From Phocaeicola_A sp964481755 (GTDB taxonomy: Bacteria; Bacteroidota; Bacteroidia; Bacteroidales; Bacteroidaceae), in the NCBI GenBank assembly GCA_964481755.1, contig CAYZVH010000001.1, forward strand, positions 1 to 64,000: a DNA stretch of 64,000 bases, written 5' to 3'. The notes beneath the pieces are model-generated. The model was not told the origin of the DNA and ran no database searches. It saw only the letters and a list, made by a program, of their open reading frames with translations. A program made the position numbers and the translations under genes. Shown here piece after piece: positions 17,921 through 26,629 of the stretch. Numbering within the stretch: the first letter of the stretch is position 1; each line of letters begins with the position of its first letter.

Positions 17921-18730
17921 ATGAAATCGATTTTGGAAAACCGTCCCGAGTTGGCTCGGGAAGTAAACAAAGTGGCCGAAGTGGCCGGATACTTGTGGCA
18001 GAAAGGCTGGGCTGAGCGCAACGGCGGCAACATCACTGTCAACATCACCGAGTATGTGGACGATGAGATTCGCCAAATGCCAGCCATCAGCGAACCCAAA
18101 GAGATTGGCGCTACACTGCCTAACCTAAAGGGTTGCTACTTCTACTGCAAAGGTACAAACATGCGTATGCGCGACTTGGCACGCTGGCCGATGGACAACG
18201 GCAGCATCATCCGCATCCTGGACGACTGCGCCCACTACGTGATTATCGCCGACAAACCTGTGCGCCCGACCTCTGAGTTGCCGTCGCACTTGAGCGTACA
18301 CAACTACCTCATCGGCAAAGGCTCACCCTACAAAGCATCGGTTCACACCCACCCTATCGAACTGGTAGCACTAACACACTGCAAGAAGTATCTGGAGAAA
18401 GACGTGGCTACACGCATGCTGTGGAGCATGATTCCGGAGACGAAGGCATTCTGTCCGCGCGGCTTGGGCATCATCCCCTACAAGTTGCCTAGCTCGGTAG
18501 AATTGGCCGAGGCTACCATCAAGGAGTTGGCCGACTACGACGTAGTGATGTGGGAGAAGCACGGCGTGTTCGCTGTAGACTGCGACGTGATGCAGGCCTT
18601 CGACCAGATTGACGTGCTCAACAAGTCTGCCCTCATCTATATCGCCGCCAAGAACATGGGATTCGAGCCCGAGGGAATGAGCGACGAGCAGATGAAAGAG
18701 ATGAGCGTAGCCTTCAACTTGCCCAAATAA
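17921..18730 (+). CDS. rhaD: Rhamnulose-1-phosphate aldolase
   Basis: 269 residues, class II (zinc) aldolase. Splits L-rhamnulose-1-phosphate into dihydroxyacetone phosphate and L-lactaldehyde. HTHPIE (residues ~147-152) gives two zinc His ligands and the HGVFA segment near residue 210 gives a third. Last gene of the operon, ended by the terminator at 18777-18815. No lactaldehyde reductase (fucO) or AraC-type regulator follows, unlike the arrangement known in some Bacteroides. Confidence 0.94.
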   Translation: MKSILENRPELAREVNKVAEVAGYLWQKGWAERNGGNITVNITEYVDDEIRQMPAISEPKEIGATLPNLKGCYFYCKGTNMRMRDLARWPMDNGSIIRILDDCAHYVIIADKPVRPTSELPSHLSVHNYLIGKGSPYKASVHTHPIELVALTHCKKYLEKDVATRMLWSMIPETKAFCPRGLGIIPYKLPSSVELAEATIKELADYDVVMWEKHGVFAVDCDVMQAFDQIDVLNKSALIYIAAKNMGFEPEGMSDEQMKEMSVAFNLPK

Positions 18731-18776
18731 GCACAAGGCGAAACGATAGACGCAACGCTCCCATCGAGCGTATATA

Positions 18777-18815
18777 GTATAGGCGGGAAGATGTCATTCA
18801 TCTTTCCGCCTATAC
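18777..18815. terminator. Bidirectional terminator between rhaD and the metalloprotease operon
   Basis: GTATAGGCGGGAAGATG (18777-18793) pairs with CATCTTTCCGCCTATAC (18799-18815), 17 bp with one G-T pair and a TCATT loop. It lies between two converging genes and can serve both. Confidence 0.85.
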
Positions 18816-18855
18816 CTTATTATATATAGGTACTCCATTAAGGGAGTGCCCCAGT

Positions 18856-21381
18856 TTACTCCTTCGTCACACGGTCTATAGCCTTTATCGTGTAATCAGC
18901 CTGATACTTATCCATCTGCGAAGAGAGCATCGACTTTGTCTTCACCAGCAGCGAACGCACTTTCTGCAGCTTCTCCAACAAGATGGGGGTAAGGTCGGTC
19001 GTCGGGTAATAGTCGATAGACGTCACAGGGCCCATGACCTTACTCTCCGCCTCATCCTGCTCATCCGCTACAGAGGCAATCTGTGCCTCGCCGTGTTCCA
19101 GTTTGGACTTGTTAATGCTGGAAAGCATTTCGCTTTGGGTGATGAGATAGGTGACCAGCGTATGTGCGCACTGTAAATCCTCAGTGGTAGGTTTGCGACC
19201 GGCTTTCACCGTACGGAAGCAACAGTCGATGATGTCGTCCAGCAAGTCACTCTGCGTATAAGGTTTGTCCGCATGATGGATGCTCATATCCATATAGGGC
19301 AACTTATAGCCCATCGTCAACTGTAGAGGGAACTGCTTACGTCTCACCCACCCTGCCACATCGGAGCTAGGGCTGGCGGAGTAGAAGAACTCCGGATTGC
19401 TGTTGAGCCACGAGGCATCGTTCAGCTCGGTGAAGACAGCCTTCACGGCCTCCCGTTGTTTATCACGGGGAACAGCACGCGTCAGGGGTGTCTGTTGCAC
19501 ATCCTGTCCCATATACTCGTCGAAATAGACGCCACCGATGAAGGCAGTCACCGTCTGCAACAGACTGAAGTAATCGTTGATGACAAACTCGGGGAACAGT
19601 TCGCGATAGCTGTCGGGCAGTTCACTGTAAACAGTCCACTCGGGCGCATGCTTCGCCAAGTAACGATAGTGTTGCATCATGTTGCGTGCTGCCTGCAGCG
19701 GGTCGCTACTCATATCGAAATTCTGGCAACGTGGGTCAGAGGCGTAGCGGAAAGCCCTTCTACCATAGAAGTAACGTTCATCGCCTACGTGGCTCTTCAC
19801 CCATTGTCGCAAGGTGTCTTCCGGCACATTTGGGGTGTAGAGGTACTTCACCACAAAGTCGTCGTACACGCCGGGATGGTTGTAGGTGAGCACTACCCCT
19901 TTCTCCTTGTCGCCGGGCATAGCCACATAGTTGTAAATCTGTCCGTCCATCACGGAGGCGGAGATGCCGTACTTTTGGGTAAACTCAGGCGAGCGGAGTT
20001 GCTCGGGAGTGTAGGCAGCCGAACCAGCGAGGTTCGTAGTGAGTCCCAACGCATGACCGAAGGCCGTGAGCATGCGTGCTTGCAGAATCTCGGCCAAGAG
20101 GTCGTCGGGCAGGTCGTAGCAACGGTAGCGTTCATCGGTCTCGGCCATCTTGCAGATACCGTAGCGGCGCACATCCTCGGCCAAGTTACGGGGCACGTAG
20201 ATGTGTGTGCTCAGTATCTCACCCGTCCGCGGGTCCACGGGGGAGGAGAAGGTCACCGTCTGGCTATTGCTGTTGGCGAAGTGGATGATATTCTCCAACG
20301 GGTCCGCCGCACTGAAGGTGGAGTCGTTGGGGAAGGGAAGCAACCGGATGGGTCGTCCGAGTCCGGCCTTGTCGAAGGAGTCGTTCCATCCCTCGGCAAC
20401 ACGCCGTATCGCTTCGGTCCACGAAGCTGAGAGCAGGCTGTCCACATAGAAGGTAATGGTATCGCCCGGAGTGAAGTTCCGTCGGTCGGCATAGTAGCCC
20501 TCCTTCACCTGCTCCAGGTTGCGGTAGTCATTGTACTTCACCATGTGGGTGCCCACCGCAGCATTGGCTTCACGGGGAGTCATGCACTGGTCGTCAGCGG
20601 GCAACAGGGTCAGCAGGGTCTGCAACGTACCTTGGAAAGCCGGTTTGTCTGAGAGCTCACCCATGAAAGAGCCATTGATGGACAGCTCACCTGTAACCGA
20701 TTGCTCCAGACAGACGCAACGGCGAAAAGCCTTCACACCCGTGAGGAATGAGAGTGATCTCTTCAAGGAGCACGATTTCACTTTCGCGCCCACATCATAG
20801 GGAATACCTTCGGGGTCGAACACCTCTTTATTAGAGGCATTCAGGAAATCCGACACTTCCACCAACACAGCGGTGGAGTCGTTGTTCCAAGCTTCGATAG
20901 ACGCTGTGCGGAAGACGGCGCTGGCTCCGGAGAGCGCAAAAGCCTTCGGTGTGGTCTGGTCGCCTTCGGATACACGGTAATTGACCTTAGGTTGACAGAA
21001 TGTGAGCAGCGTGTCGGCCCGGTTGACAGAGAATACCAGCTGTTCGTTTACATTGCGGCCTACCATCAGCGGAAGGTTGGCCTCCACGATGCTCGACGAC
21101 ATGAGGTATACACGTCCTAGGTTACGCACGGGAAACTCCGCATAGACTTTGCCATCGTAGAGGAAGAGCGAGAGGTCTTGCTGCTGTGCCAGTGTCAACT
21201 TATCCTTCTTCTTGAAGATTTTCGAATAAGGCCGTGAGGCATCCGCCGAGTCTTTAGCCACATCGGTCGTCTTTGCCTTGGCCGACTTCTTCTGTCGGCG
21301 TGCCTCGGCAGGCTGAGCGAACATGAACGCCAACCCGACGACCACCGCAAGGCAAGTAAATATCGTTTTGTTCTGTTTCAT
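18856..21381 (-). CDS. Catalytically degenerate DUF5117/DUF4953 metalloprotease paralogue
   Basis: 841 residues from the ATG at 21381 (MKQNKTIFTCLAVVVGLAFM, signal peptide ending AEA). An in-frame ATG at 21459 overlaps the upstream gene and is not used. Same architecture as the neighbour at 21392-23992: N-terminal DUF5118/DUF5117-like part, then a DUF4953-like protease region. At the active site, however, the metzincin motif reads TAFGHALGLTTN (Thr439 to Asn450), so the first zinc His, the catalytic Glu and the third zinc His are all gone. The Met-turn (SVMDGQIYNY) and PEFTQKYG segments are kept. The frame is intact and long, so it is a maintained pseudoenzyme rather than a decayed gene. Starts 10 nt after the active paralogue. 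It may regulate, scaffold or bind substrate. Confidence 0.85.
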   Translation of the reverse strand: MKQNKTIFTCLAVVVGLAFMFAQPAEARRQKKSAKAKTTDVAKDSADASRPYSKIFKKKDKLTLAQQQDLSLFLYDGKVYAEFPVRNLGRVYLMSSSIVEANLPLMVGRNVNEQLVFSVNRADTLLTFCQPKVNYRVSEGDQTTPKAFALSGASAVFRTASIEAWNNDSTAVLVEVSDFLNASNKEVFDPEGIPYDVGAKVKSCSLKRSLSFLTGVKAFRRCVCLEQSVTGELSINGSFMGELSDKPAFQGTLQTLLTLLPADDQCMTPREANAAVGTHMVKYNDYRNLEQVKEGYYADRRNFTPGDTITFYVDSLLSASWTEAIRRVAEGWNDSFDKAGLGRPIRLLPFPNDSTFSAADPLENIIHFANSNSQTVTFSSPVDPRTGEILSTHIYVPRNLAEDVRRYGICKMAETDERYRCYDLPDDLLAEILQARMLTAFGHALGLTTNLAGSAAYTPEQLRSPEFTQKYGISASVMDGQIYNYVAMPGDKEKGVVLTYNHPGVYDDFVVKYLYTPNVPEDTLRQWVKSHVGDERYFYGRRAFRYASDPRCQNFDMSSDPLQAARNMMQHYRYLAKHAPEWTVYSELPDSYRELFPEFVINDYFSLLQTVTAFIGGVYFDEYMGQDVQQTPLTRAVPRDKQREAVKAVFTELNDASWLNSNPEFFYSASPSSDVAGWVRRKQFPLQLTMGYKLPYMDMSIHHADKPYTQSDLLDDIIDCCFRTVKAGRKPTTEDLQCAHTLVTYLITQSEMLSSINKSKLEHGEAQIASVADEQDEAESKVMGPVTSIDYYPTTDLTPILLEKLQKVRSLLVKTKSMLSSQMDKYQADYTIKAIDRVTKE

Positions 21382-21391
21382 ATCCGTCTCC

Positions 21392-23992
21392 TTATTTAAT
21401 ACTACTCTCAATGATGCGCAACAGGTAGGTGTAGTGGGCACGGTCCTGTGCCGTTCCACTCTGTTGCTTACTCTTCACCAGCTGATGTACTTTCTGCAGG
21501 TAGGCATACATATCGGCCACTGTCAGTGAGGGAGTGTTGGAGAATATCTCACGCGGAGATTGCTCGAAGCCACCGACCGGTTTCACAGCATCGGTCCCTG
21601 CCAGGGTCGGCAGTTCCAAGTGCGTAGGTTGCTGGCACGAACAGAGTGAGTGAAAATGGATGTCACAATCCGCGAGCGACAGGCTGTTCACTCCCTTGGG
21701 CAACTTGAATCCACTGTTCTGTATCAAGTGCGTCAGGTAGTCCTTCTGCAACCTCTTCTCGCTATCGGTAAGCGTACGTCCCTGCACCGTGGGTTTCCAT
21801 ACGAAGTCGTAGACCATCTTCAGCGCCTCATCGGGCTGCAGACTATTCTCGCCAATCTTGTTGTAGCAGGAGACTACGAGCGGTGCGGAGAAGATATACT
21901 GCGACACATACTTCTGCAACGACTGCTTGGGCGAACCAGAAAGGGAAATCTTGCTGAGCACCTCTTTGTTGTCTATCCAATCGAGGTCGGAATAGAGGGT
22001 AAAGAGATACTCGAGTGCCTCTTTCTGACGCTTCTTGTCCAGTCCACGCAAGCGGGTCTGTCCGTCGCCGTCCTTCACTTCGTTGAGGTAATAGCCACTC
22101 ACGTTGCTGGCTACGTGGACGGTGTAAAGGGCATATTGGTTGACCATATTGTCCAGAATGGTCGCGCGGCAGGTCATGTCTTCATCCTTACCTTCGAGCC
22201 ACTGGTTGAGGTTGGCCATAATGTACTTGAGGTTCTTCACTCCATACTTGGTAGCCTCCACGGCATTGTCGCCCAGGTCCTCGTTCATATTGCGCGGATC
22301 GGCAAACGGGTTGGTAAACTGTTGCTTGCCATAGCGATAGACTGGACTCTTCTGGATGGAGTCGGTAATCCACTGGGTCATGTACTTCTCCTCTTCCTGC
22401 AACGTCATGTCGAGGCAAGGGGTATAGCCCCACTTGATGGCGTACCGGTCGTACACGCCGAAGCGGGGAGGTGTCAGTTTCACGCCTCGTTCCTTGTCGC
22501 CCGGCTGTGCCACATAGTTGAAACGGGCATAGTCCATGATGCTGTAGGTGGTGCCGTACTTCTGTGTGAACTCCGGCGAGCGCAGCTCCTCCACCTTCAC
22601 GTTGTTGGAGGCACCCATGTTGTGCATCAGTCCGAGGCAGTGACCCACTTCGTGGCCTATGACGTAGCGGATAGCATCGCCTAGGATGGCTTCGGGCAGC
22701 TGATAGCCACGCACGTCCTTATCGGCGGCAGCTGTCTGCACGAAGAGCCAGTTGTTGATGAGCTTCACGAAGTCGTGGTAGACATAGACCGAAGCCATCA
22801 GTATCTCGCCACTGCGGGGGTCAACCCACGAGGGTCCCATAGCGTTCTTGATGCTGATAGGTGCGTAACGGATGCAGCTGTACTTGATGTTGTCGGGATC
22901 GAACGAGGGGTCGTCGGTGGGGAAGTCCTTCGCCACCACGGCACCGCGCAGGCGGCATTCCTCCTCGAACACCTGCGACCACATGTTCACGGCTTCCATA
23001 ATGTAAGGTCTCCACTTGGCAGGGAAGGTATTATCCACATAGAAGACCACGGGTTTCACCACGTCCACCACCTCGCCACGCTTCCATGCGGCGGAGTCTT
23101 TCGGTTGCAGGTCCCAGCGGTTGGTATAGTACACCGGCTTGGACGCATGCGGAGCGGGGTTGTATTGCTCACGTTCCGTCACGAAGTAACCGATGCGGTA
23201 GTCCGCCATGCGGGGGCGGTAAGGCTCCGGCTTCAGGAGCATGATGCTGCGTGTCATCTCTGCCGTGAAGGGCTTGTCCTTCAGCACCTGCGCGCCGCTG
23301 CGGTCCGACAGCGAGAAGGTGTAGTTGAGCGAGCTCTTCACCGACACGTTGTCGTCGAAGGCTTTCACGTCCACCAAGTAAGAGTTCTCCGCTTTATAGT
23401 TCTCGGTACGGGTGTAGCTCGAGGCATAATTGGAGTTCGAGTCGAAGGGAGTCATACGTTGGTTGTCGCTCACGAAGAACGAGGTCATGTCGAACACCAC
23501 AGCCGTGGAGTCCTTGTTCCATGCCGCAATCTTCTGGTTGGTGAGTATCACGTCCACGTGACTCTTCTGCAGCGCCACGTCAATGGCGGCATCGGAGGTG
23601 ACATAGTCAGTGTTCACCTCACGCAGCTGCACCTTATCCTTGGTGCGCGTGAACTTCACCAGCAACGGTTCGGTCGGTTTGGAGCCGACTATGCCATTGC
23701 CGTTGTCGGACACGTTGGACACCGTGGAGCCGATGAGCATCTCCTTGCCGAAGAGCGACAACGGCAGTTCGAAATAAACTTTTCCATCAATCTGGTGGAG
23801 TGTGATGAAGCCATTCTCCACCTTGTGCTTCTTGTCGAAGAGCTTTTCATAATCTGTTTTCTTGGCCACAGTGTCGGTGGTCTCTGTCTTCTTTTTCTTC
23901 TTAGAGAAGATGCGGAGAGGACGCCCTGCCTCAGCCACCGAGCTGAGGCAAAGCGCCATCGCAGACATTAAAATTAGGAATCGAGTTTTCAT
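21392..23992 (-). CDS. Secreted zinc metalloprotease (DUF5117/DUF4953 type)
   Basis: 866 residues with a signal peptide (MKTRFLILMSAMALCLSSVA). The zinc site HEVGHCLGLMH (His447, Glu448, His451, His457) is a full metzincin motif HExxHxxGxxH, and SIMDYARFNY downstream supplies the Met-turn. The N-terminal half matches DUF5118 plus DUF5117 regions of Bacteroidota zinc-dependent metalloproteases. Probably periplasmic or outer-membrane associated, cleaving proteins or peptides. It lies in a SusC-SusD-DUF4843-PKD-like-protease operon, an arrangement common in Bacteroidota that suggests peptide uptake. Substrate not known. Confidence 0.88.
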   Translation of the reverse strand: MKTRFLILMSAMALCLSSVAEAGRPLRIFSKKKKKTETTDTVAKKTDYEKLFDKKHKVENGFITLHQIDGKVYFELPLSLFGKEMLIGSTVSNVSDNGNGIVGSKPTEPLLVKFTRTKDKVQLREVNTDYVTSDAAIDVALQKSHVDVILTNQKIAAWNKDSTAVVFDMTSFFVSDNQRMTPFDSNSNYASSYTRTENYKAENSYLVDVKAFDDNVSVKSSLNYTFSLSDRSGAQVLKDKPFTAEMTRSIMLLKPEPYRPRMADYRIGYFVTEREQYNPAPHASKPVYYTNRWDLQPKDSAAWKRGEVVDVVKPVVFYVDNTFPAKWRPYIMEAVNMWSQVFEEECRLRGAVVAKDFPTDDPSFDPDNIKYSCIRYAPISIKNAMGPSWVDPRSGEILMASVYVYHDFVKLINNWLFVQTAAADKDVRGYQLPEAILGDAIRYVIGHEVGHCLGLMHNMGASNNVKVEELRSPEFTQKYGTTYSIMDYARFNYVAQPGDKERGVKLTPPRFGVYDRYAIKWGYTPCLDMTLQEEEKYMTQWITDSIQKSPVYRYGKQQFTNPFADPRNMNEDLGDNAVEATKYGVKNLKYIMANLNQWLEGKDEDMTCRATILDNMVNQYALYTVHVASNVSGYYLNEVKDGDGQTRLRGLDKKRQKEALEYLFTLYSDLDWIDNKEVLSKISLSGSPKQSLQKYVSQYIFSAPLVVSCYNKIGENSLQPDEALKMVYDFVWKPTVQGRTLTDSEKRLQKDYLTHLIQNSGFKLPKGVNSLSLADCDIHFHSLCSCQQPTHLELPTLAGTDAVKPVGGFEQSPREIFSNTPSLTVADMYAYLQKVHQLVKSKQQSGTAQDRAHYTYLLRIIESSIK

Positions 23993-24031
23993 GTAAGGTT
24001 CAGAGTTTGTATTAGTAAGCTGCCGTGCGGA

Positions 24032-25708
24032 TTAGTAACCCGTCGTACAGAAGTCGAGTATCTTTCCAAATCCGGTATAGGTGAGTGCCTTGGTGGCATC
24101 CAGTTTGCCGGTACCTATCTGTGTCATGGGAACAACTGAAACTGATCCTTCGTAGGTTCCTTTCTGTTCGGCTACCATCACGGCCCTCTTGTTCAGCTCC
24201 AGTTCCTCCACGGCAGCGCCTTCGTCCAGTTTGCCTACAGCACTGTAGTCGGTCATGTAGGTTCCCTGACAGTAGAGTTTCGCCTTGGAGATAGAGGCTC
24301 CTGTGCTGACGGTATAGACAGGCGTTGTGTTTACAATAGCCGTGGAGCCTGCGAAGTTGATGGCATAGATAGCCTTGGCCGTTGCCACATAGAGGATAGA
24401 CTGGTCTACAGCGAAGAAGACGCTCACAGCCTCATCCAGCAGAGATTTTCCTTCCGCAGGAATCTCGTAGCGCATGCGGGCACTAGCGGGCACTTCCTCC
24501 TTGATGGTGGTGATGCTGGTAACATTCCAGTCATCGTCATATTCGTACTCGTACTCACCCTCCTCGTAACGGACGAAGGTGTAGATGGAATAGTCGCCCG
24601 TCGTCTTGTCCTTCATCACGAAGGCAGGGGTGTTTCCGTCCGTCGTCTGTCCGGCAGCGATGGCTGTCAGTCCAGGCACGTTGGCAGGGTCGAAGAAGGT
24701 GTTCGCTGCCAAGTCGGTACCATACGAGGTCAGTGTACTACCGCTTTCATAGACAAAAGCGCCTTTGTCGGCATCGTACCACATCACTATTTGGTCGTAC
24801 ACATCGAATGAAGTGGCTGCCATCACCACACCATTGTCGATGGTGTACTGGCTGGCCGAGGCGTCGTACCATCCGAAGTTGCTATAGTTGATGCCGTTCA
24901 CCGAATAGATGTACTGATTGGTATTCATGTAGAGCAGCTGATTGGCAGAGAAGATGTTCACCACCTTCAGTCCTTCGGGAAGATAGGTAACGAGGCCACC
25001 CGTGGTGAGTCGGGCCGTTTGCGAATACTTCTCGGTATTGAACACTGCCGCATCGCCTTCGGAAGTCACGGCAAAGAGGTTGTTGACGTGTGTCAACACG
25101 ACGTTGCCCTGTGACTTATAGGAGAGGCTTGTCATCAGTTGGTCGAAGGGTTCGCCGTTGGCTTTGCTGAGGATGCCGTACGAAACCTTGTCGGCCTTGT
25201 CGCCATAGTTCACCGTCAGGTTCTTGCTCATGATGAGGTTGAGGTCGGAGGTCTTGTCGTCCTTCGTGTCGGACACCACGATACCGTCGAGGAAGGCGCT
25301 CTGCACAACCACCTTCCACAGTTTGGTGTATTGCAGGTCGCTGTTCTTCGTGTCGGTGACCGTCAGACGCAGGTAGTAGGGCTGCGTGGAGATGTCGTTG
25401 GTGATGGTCGCGTGGAGGTCGCGCTCCTCGCCCAAGGTAATCCACTCGGGATCGTTGTCTTTGGGCTCTTCGGTTATCTCCCACAGGTAAGAGAGTCCAT
25501 CCTCGTTGTCGCCATCGCTGCGTGTCACCGAGGGAGTGATGTCCAAGTCTTCGAGGTAGCCCACATAGAAGGTGGTCGCCTCATCCGCTGTGGAGATGGC
25601 GACATCGGGCAATGTGCGTGTGGCAAGCGTGCTCTCGTCGTCGTAGCATGAGGTCAGCGACAAGAGGGAAGCCACCATAAATAATGAAAGTATGCTATTC
25701 TTTTTCAT
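24032..25708 (-). CDS. PKD-like family lipoprotein
   Basis: 558 residues; lipoprotein signal with lipobox SLTSCYDDE. Residues ~35-135 form an Ig/PKD-like beta domain (YLWEITEEPKDNDPEW...LRLTVTD). The rest is rich in beta strands with repeated Tyr/Thr patterns and may form a propeller-like fold, but I cannot identify a catalytic motif. Such proteins regularly sit after a DUF4843 protein in SusCD operons and are thought to be surface binding accessories. 20 nt separate it from the DUF4843 gene. Confidence 0.8.
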   Translation of the reverse strand: MKKNSILSLFMVASLLSLTSCYDDESTLATRTLPDVAISTADEATTFYVGYLEDLDITPSVTRSDGDNEDGLSYLWEITEEPKDNDPEWITLGEERDLHATITNDISTQPYYLRLTVTDTKNSDLQYTKLWKVVVQSAFLDGIVVSDTKDDKTSDLNLIMSKNLTVNYGDKADKVSYGILSKANGEPFDQLMTSLSYKSQGNVVLTHVNNLFAVTSEGDAAVFNTEKYSQTARLTTGGLVTYLPEGLKVVNIFSANQLLYMNTNQYIYSVNGINYSNFGWYDASASQYTIDNGVVMAATSFDVYDQIVMWYDADKGAFVYESGSTLTSYGTDLAANTFFDPANVPGLTAIAAGQTTDGNTPAFVMKDKTTGDYSIYTFVRYEEGEYEYEYDDDWNVTSITTIKEEVPASARMRYEIPAEGKSLLDEAVSVFFAVDQSILYVATAKAIYAINFAGSTAIVNTTPVYTVSTGASISKAKLYCQGTYMTDYSAVGKLDEGAAVEELELNKRAVMVAEQKGTYEGSVSVVPMTQIGTGKLDATKALTYTGFGKILDFCTTGY

Positions 25709-25727
25709 TGTTCTCAGTTTTTATGAA

Positions 25728-26609
25728 TTAGTACTCACGGGCCTCCACAGGCTGACCTTTCAGGTTTCCAGCATCGTGGAGCAGGGGCGTGCCGTGCTCC
25801 TCCTCATACTGCTTCAGCCAATCCTTCAGCATGGCCGCATAGGCTTTGTAGGAGTTGTCGCTATAAATCATATTGTAACGCGGCAGGTACTTGTAGCTCT
25901 TGTACGAGGCTGAATTGTACTTGTAGCCGTGTACACTGTAGTCGTCCCAGTCGTTCCACCCCGTAGCGGCCACGATGGCGCGCAAGGCATTGGGGCTGTA
26001 GCAAGCAAGACTCGTGGATATAAAGCTGGACATACCCTTGACGAGCATGTTGTACGTACGTTTAATGTTGTTGTGTGGCGGTTCGGGAATCTGGCTGTTC
26101 CACGAGAGGTGCGCCCAGACGTATTCGTCCGGTCCCTCGGCCAACTGGTCGTTACCCTTCAGCGAGATCCAGAGCTCGTAGGTCTCTGTACTCAGTTCCT
26201 CCGTGTTCTTGAGGTTCACCTTGATGTATCCGTACTTCTCGCCGGCGGGAATCACGGCCTCGGTAACCTCGTAGCTGCCTTCGGGGGCGGTGGAGGTCTC
26301 CTCTATCACGTAGCTCACCTGGCGGTCGTAGTCCACCGTCTTGCCTATCAAGGCCAAGGGGATGGAGTATTCGTATGAGCTTGCGAAGGAGTTTTCGATG
26401 AACGAGTAGCTCTCGAACACCGCCTCGTCGGAAGCCGAGTAGGTGTTGCCGCCCATCGCGTTCTCGCTCTGGCTGAGCGAAGAGGCGAGGAAGCGCACGG
26501 CAGCCTTGTCCTCAGCGTATGTGTCGATGTCGTCCTTGTCGCACGCGGTGAGAGCAAAGAGGGCACCCAATGCAAATATGCCTATTATCTTTTTCATAAT
26601 CAACTTCAT
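25728..26609 (-). CDS. DUF4843 lipoprotein
   Basis: 293 residues (start at 26609; a second ATG at 26597 would also work). Lipobox FALTACDKDD. Two predicted beta-sandwich parts: residues ~60-140 hold the conserved VDYDRQVSYVIEETSTAP region and residues ~140-180 hold YGYIKVNLKNTEEL...LWISL. This matches the DUF4843 family, found almost only next to SusD in Bacteroidota. Function unknown; position suggests a surface-exposed part of the uptake complex. Confidence 0.82.
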   Translation of the reverse strand: MKLIMKKIIGIFALGALFALTACDKDDIDTYAEDKAAVRFLASSLSQSENAMGGNTYSASDEAVFESYSFIENSFASSYEYSIPLALIGKTVDYDRQVSYVIEETSTAPEGSYEVTEAVIPAGEKYGYIKVNLKNTEELSTETYELWISLKGNDQLAEGPDEYVWAHLSWNSQIPEPPHNNIKRTYNMLVKGMSSFISTSLACYSPNALRAIVAATGWNDWDDYSVHGYKYNSASYKSYKYLPRYNMIYSDNSYKAYAAMLKDWLKQYEEEHGTPLLHDAGNLKGQPVEAREY

Positions 26610-26629
26610 TTTAATGGTTTGTCTACTGT

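Noticed and set aside
18856..21381. Pseudogene call for the degenerate metalloprotease
   Set aside because: The frame is intact over 841 codons, has a signal peptide and normal spacing in the operon; loss is confined to active-site residues, which fits a pseudoenzyme.
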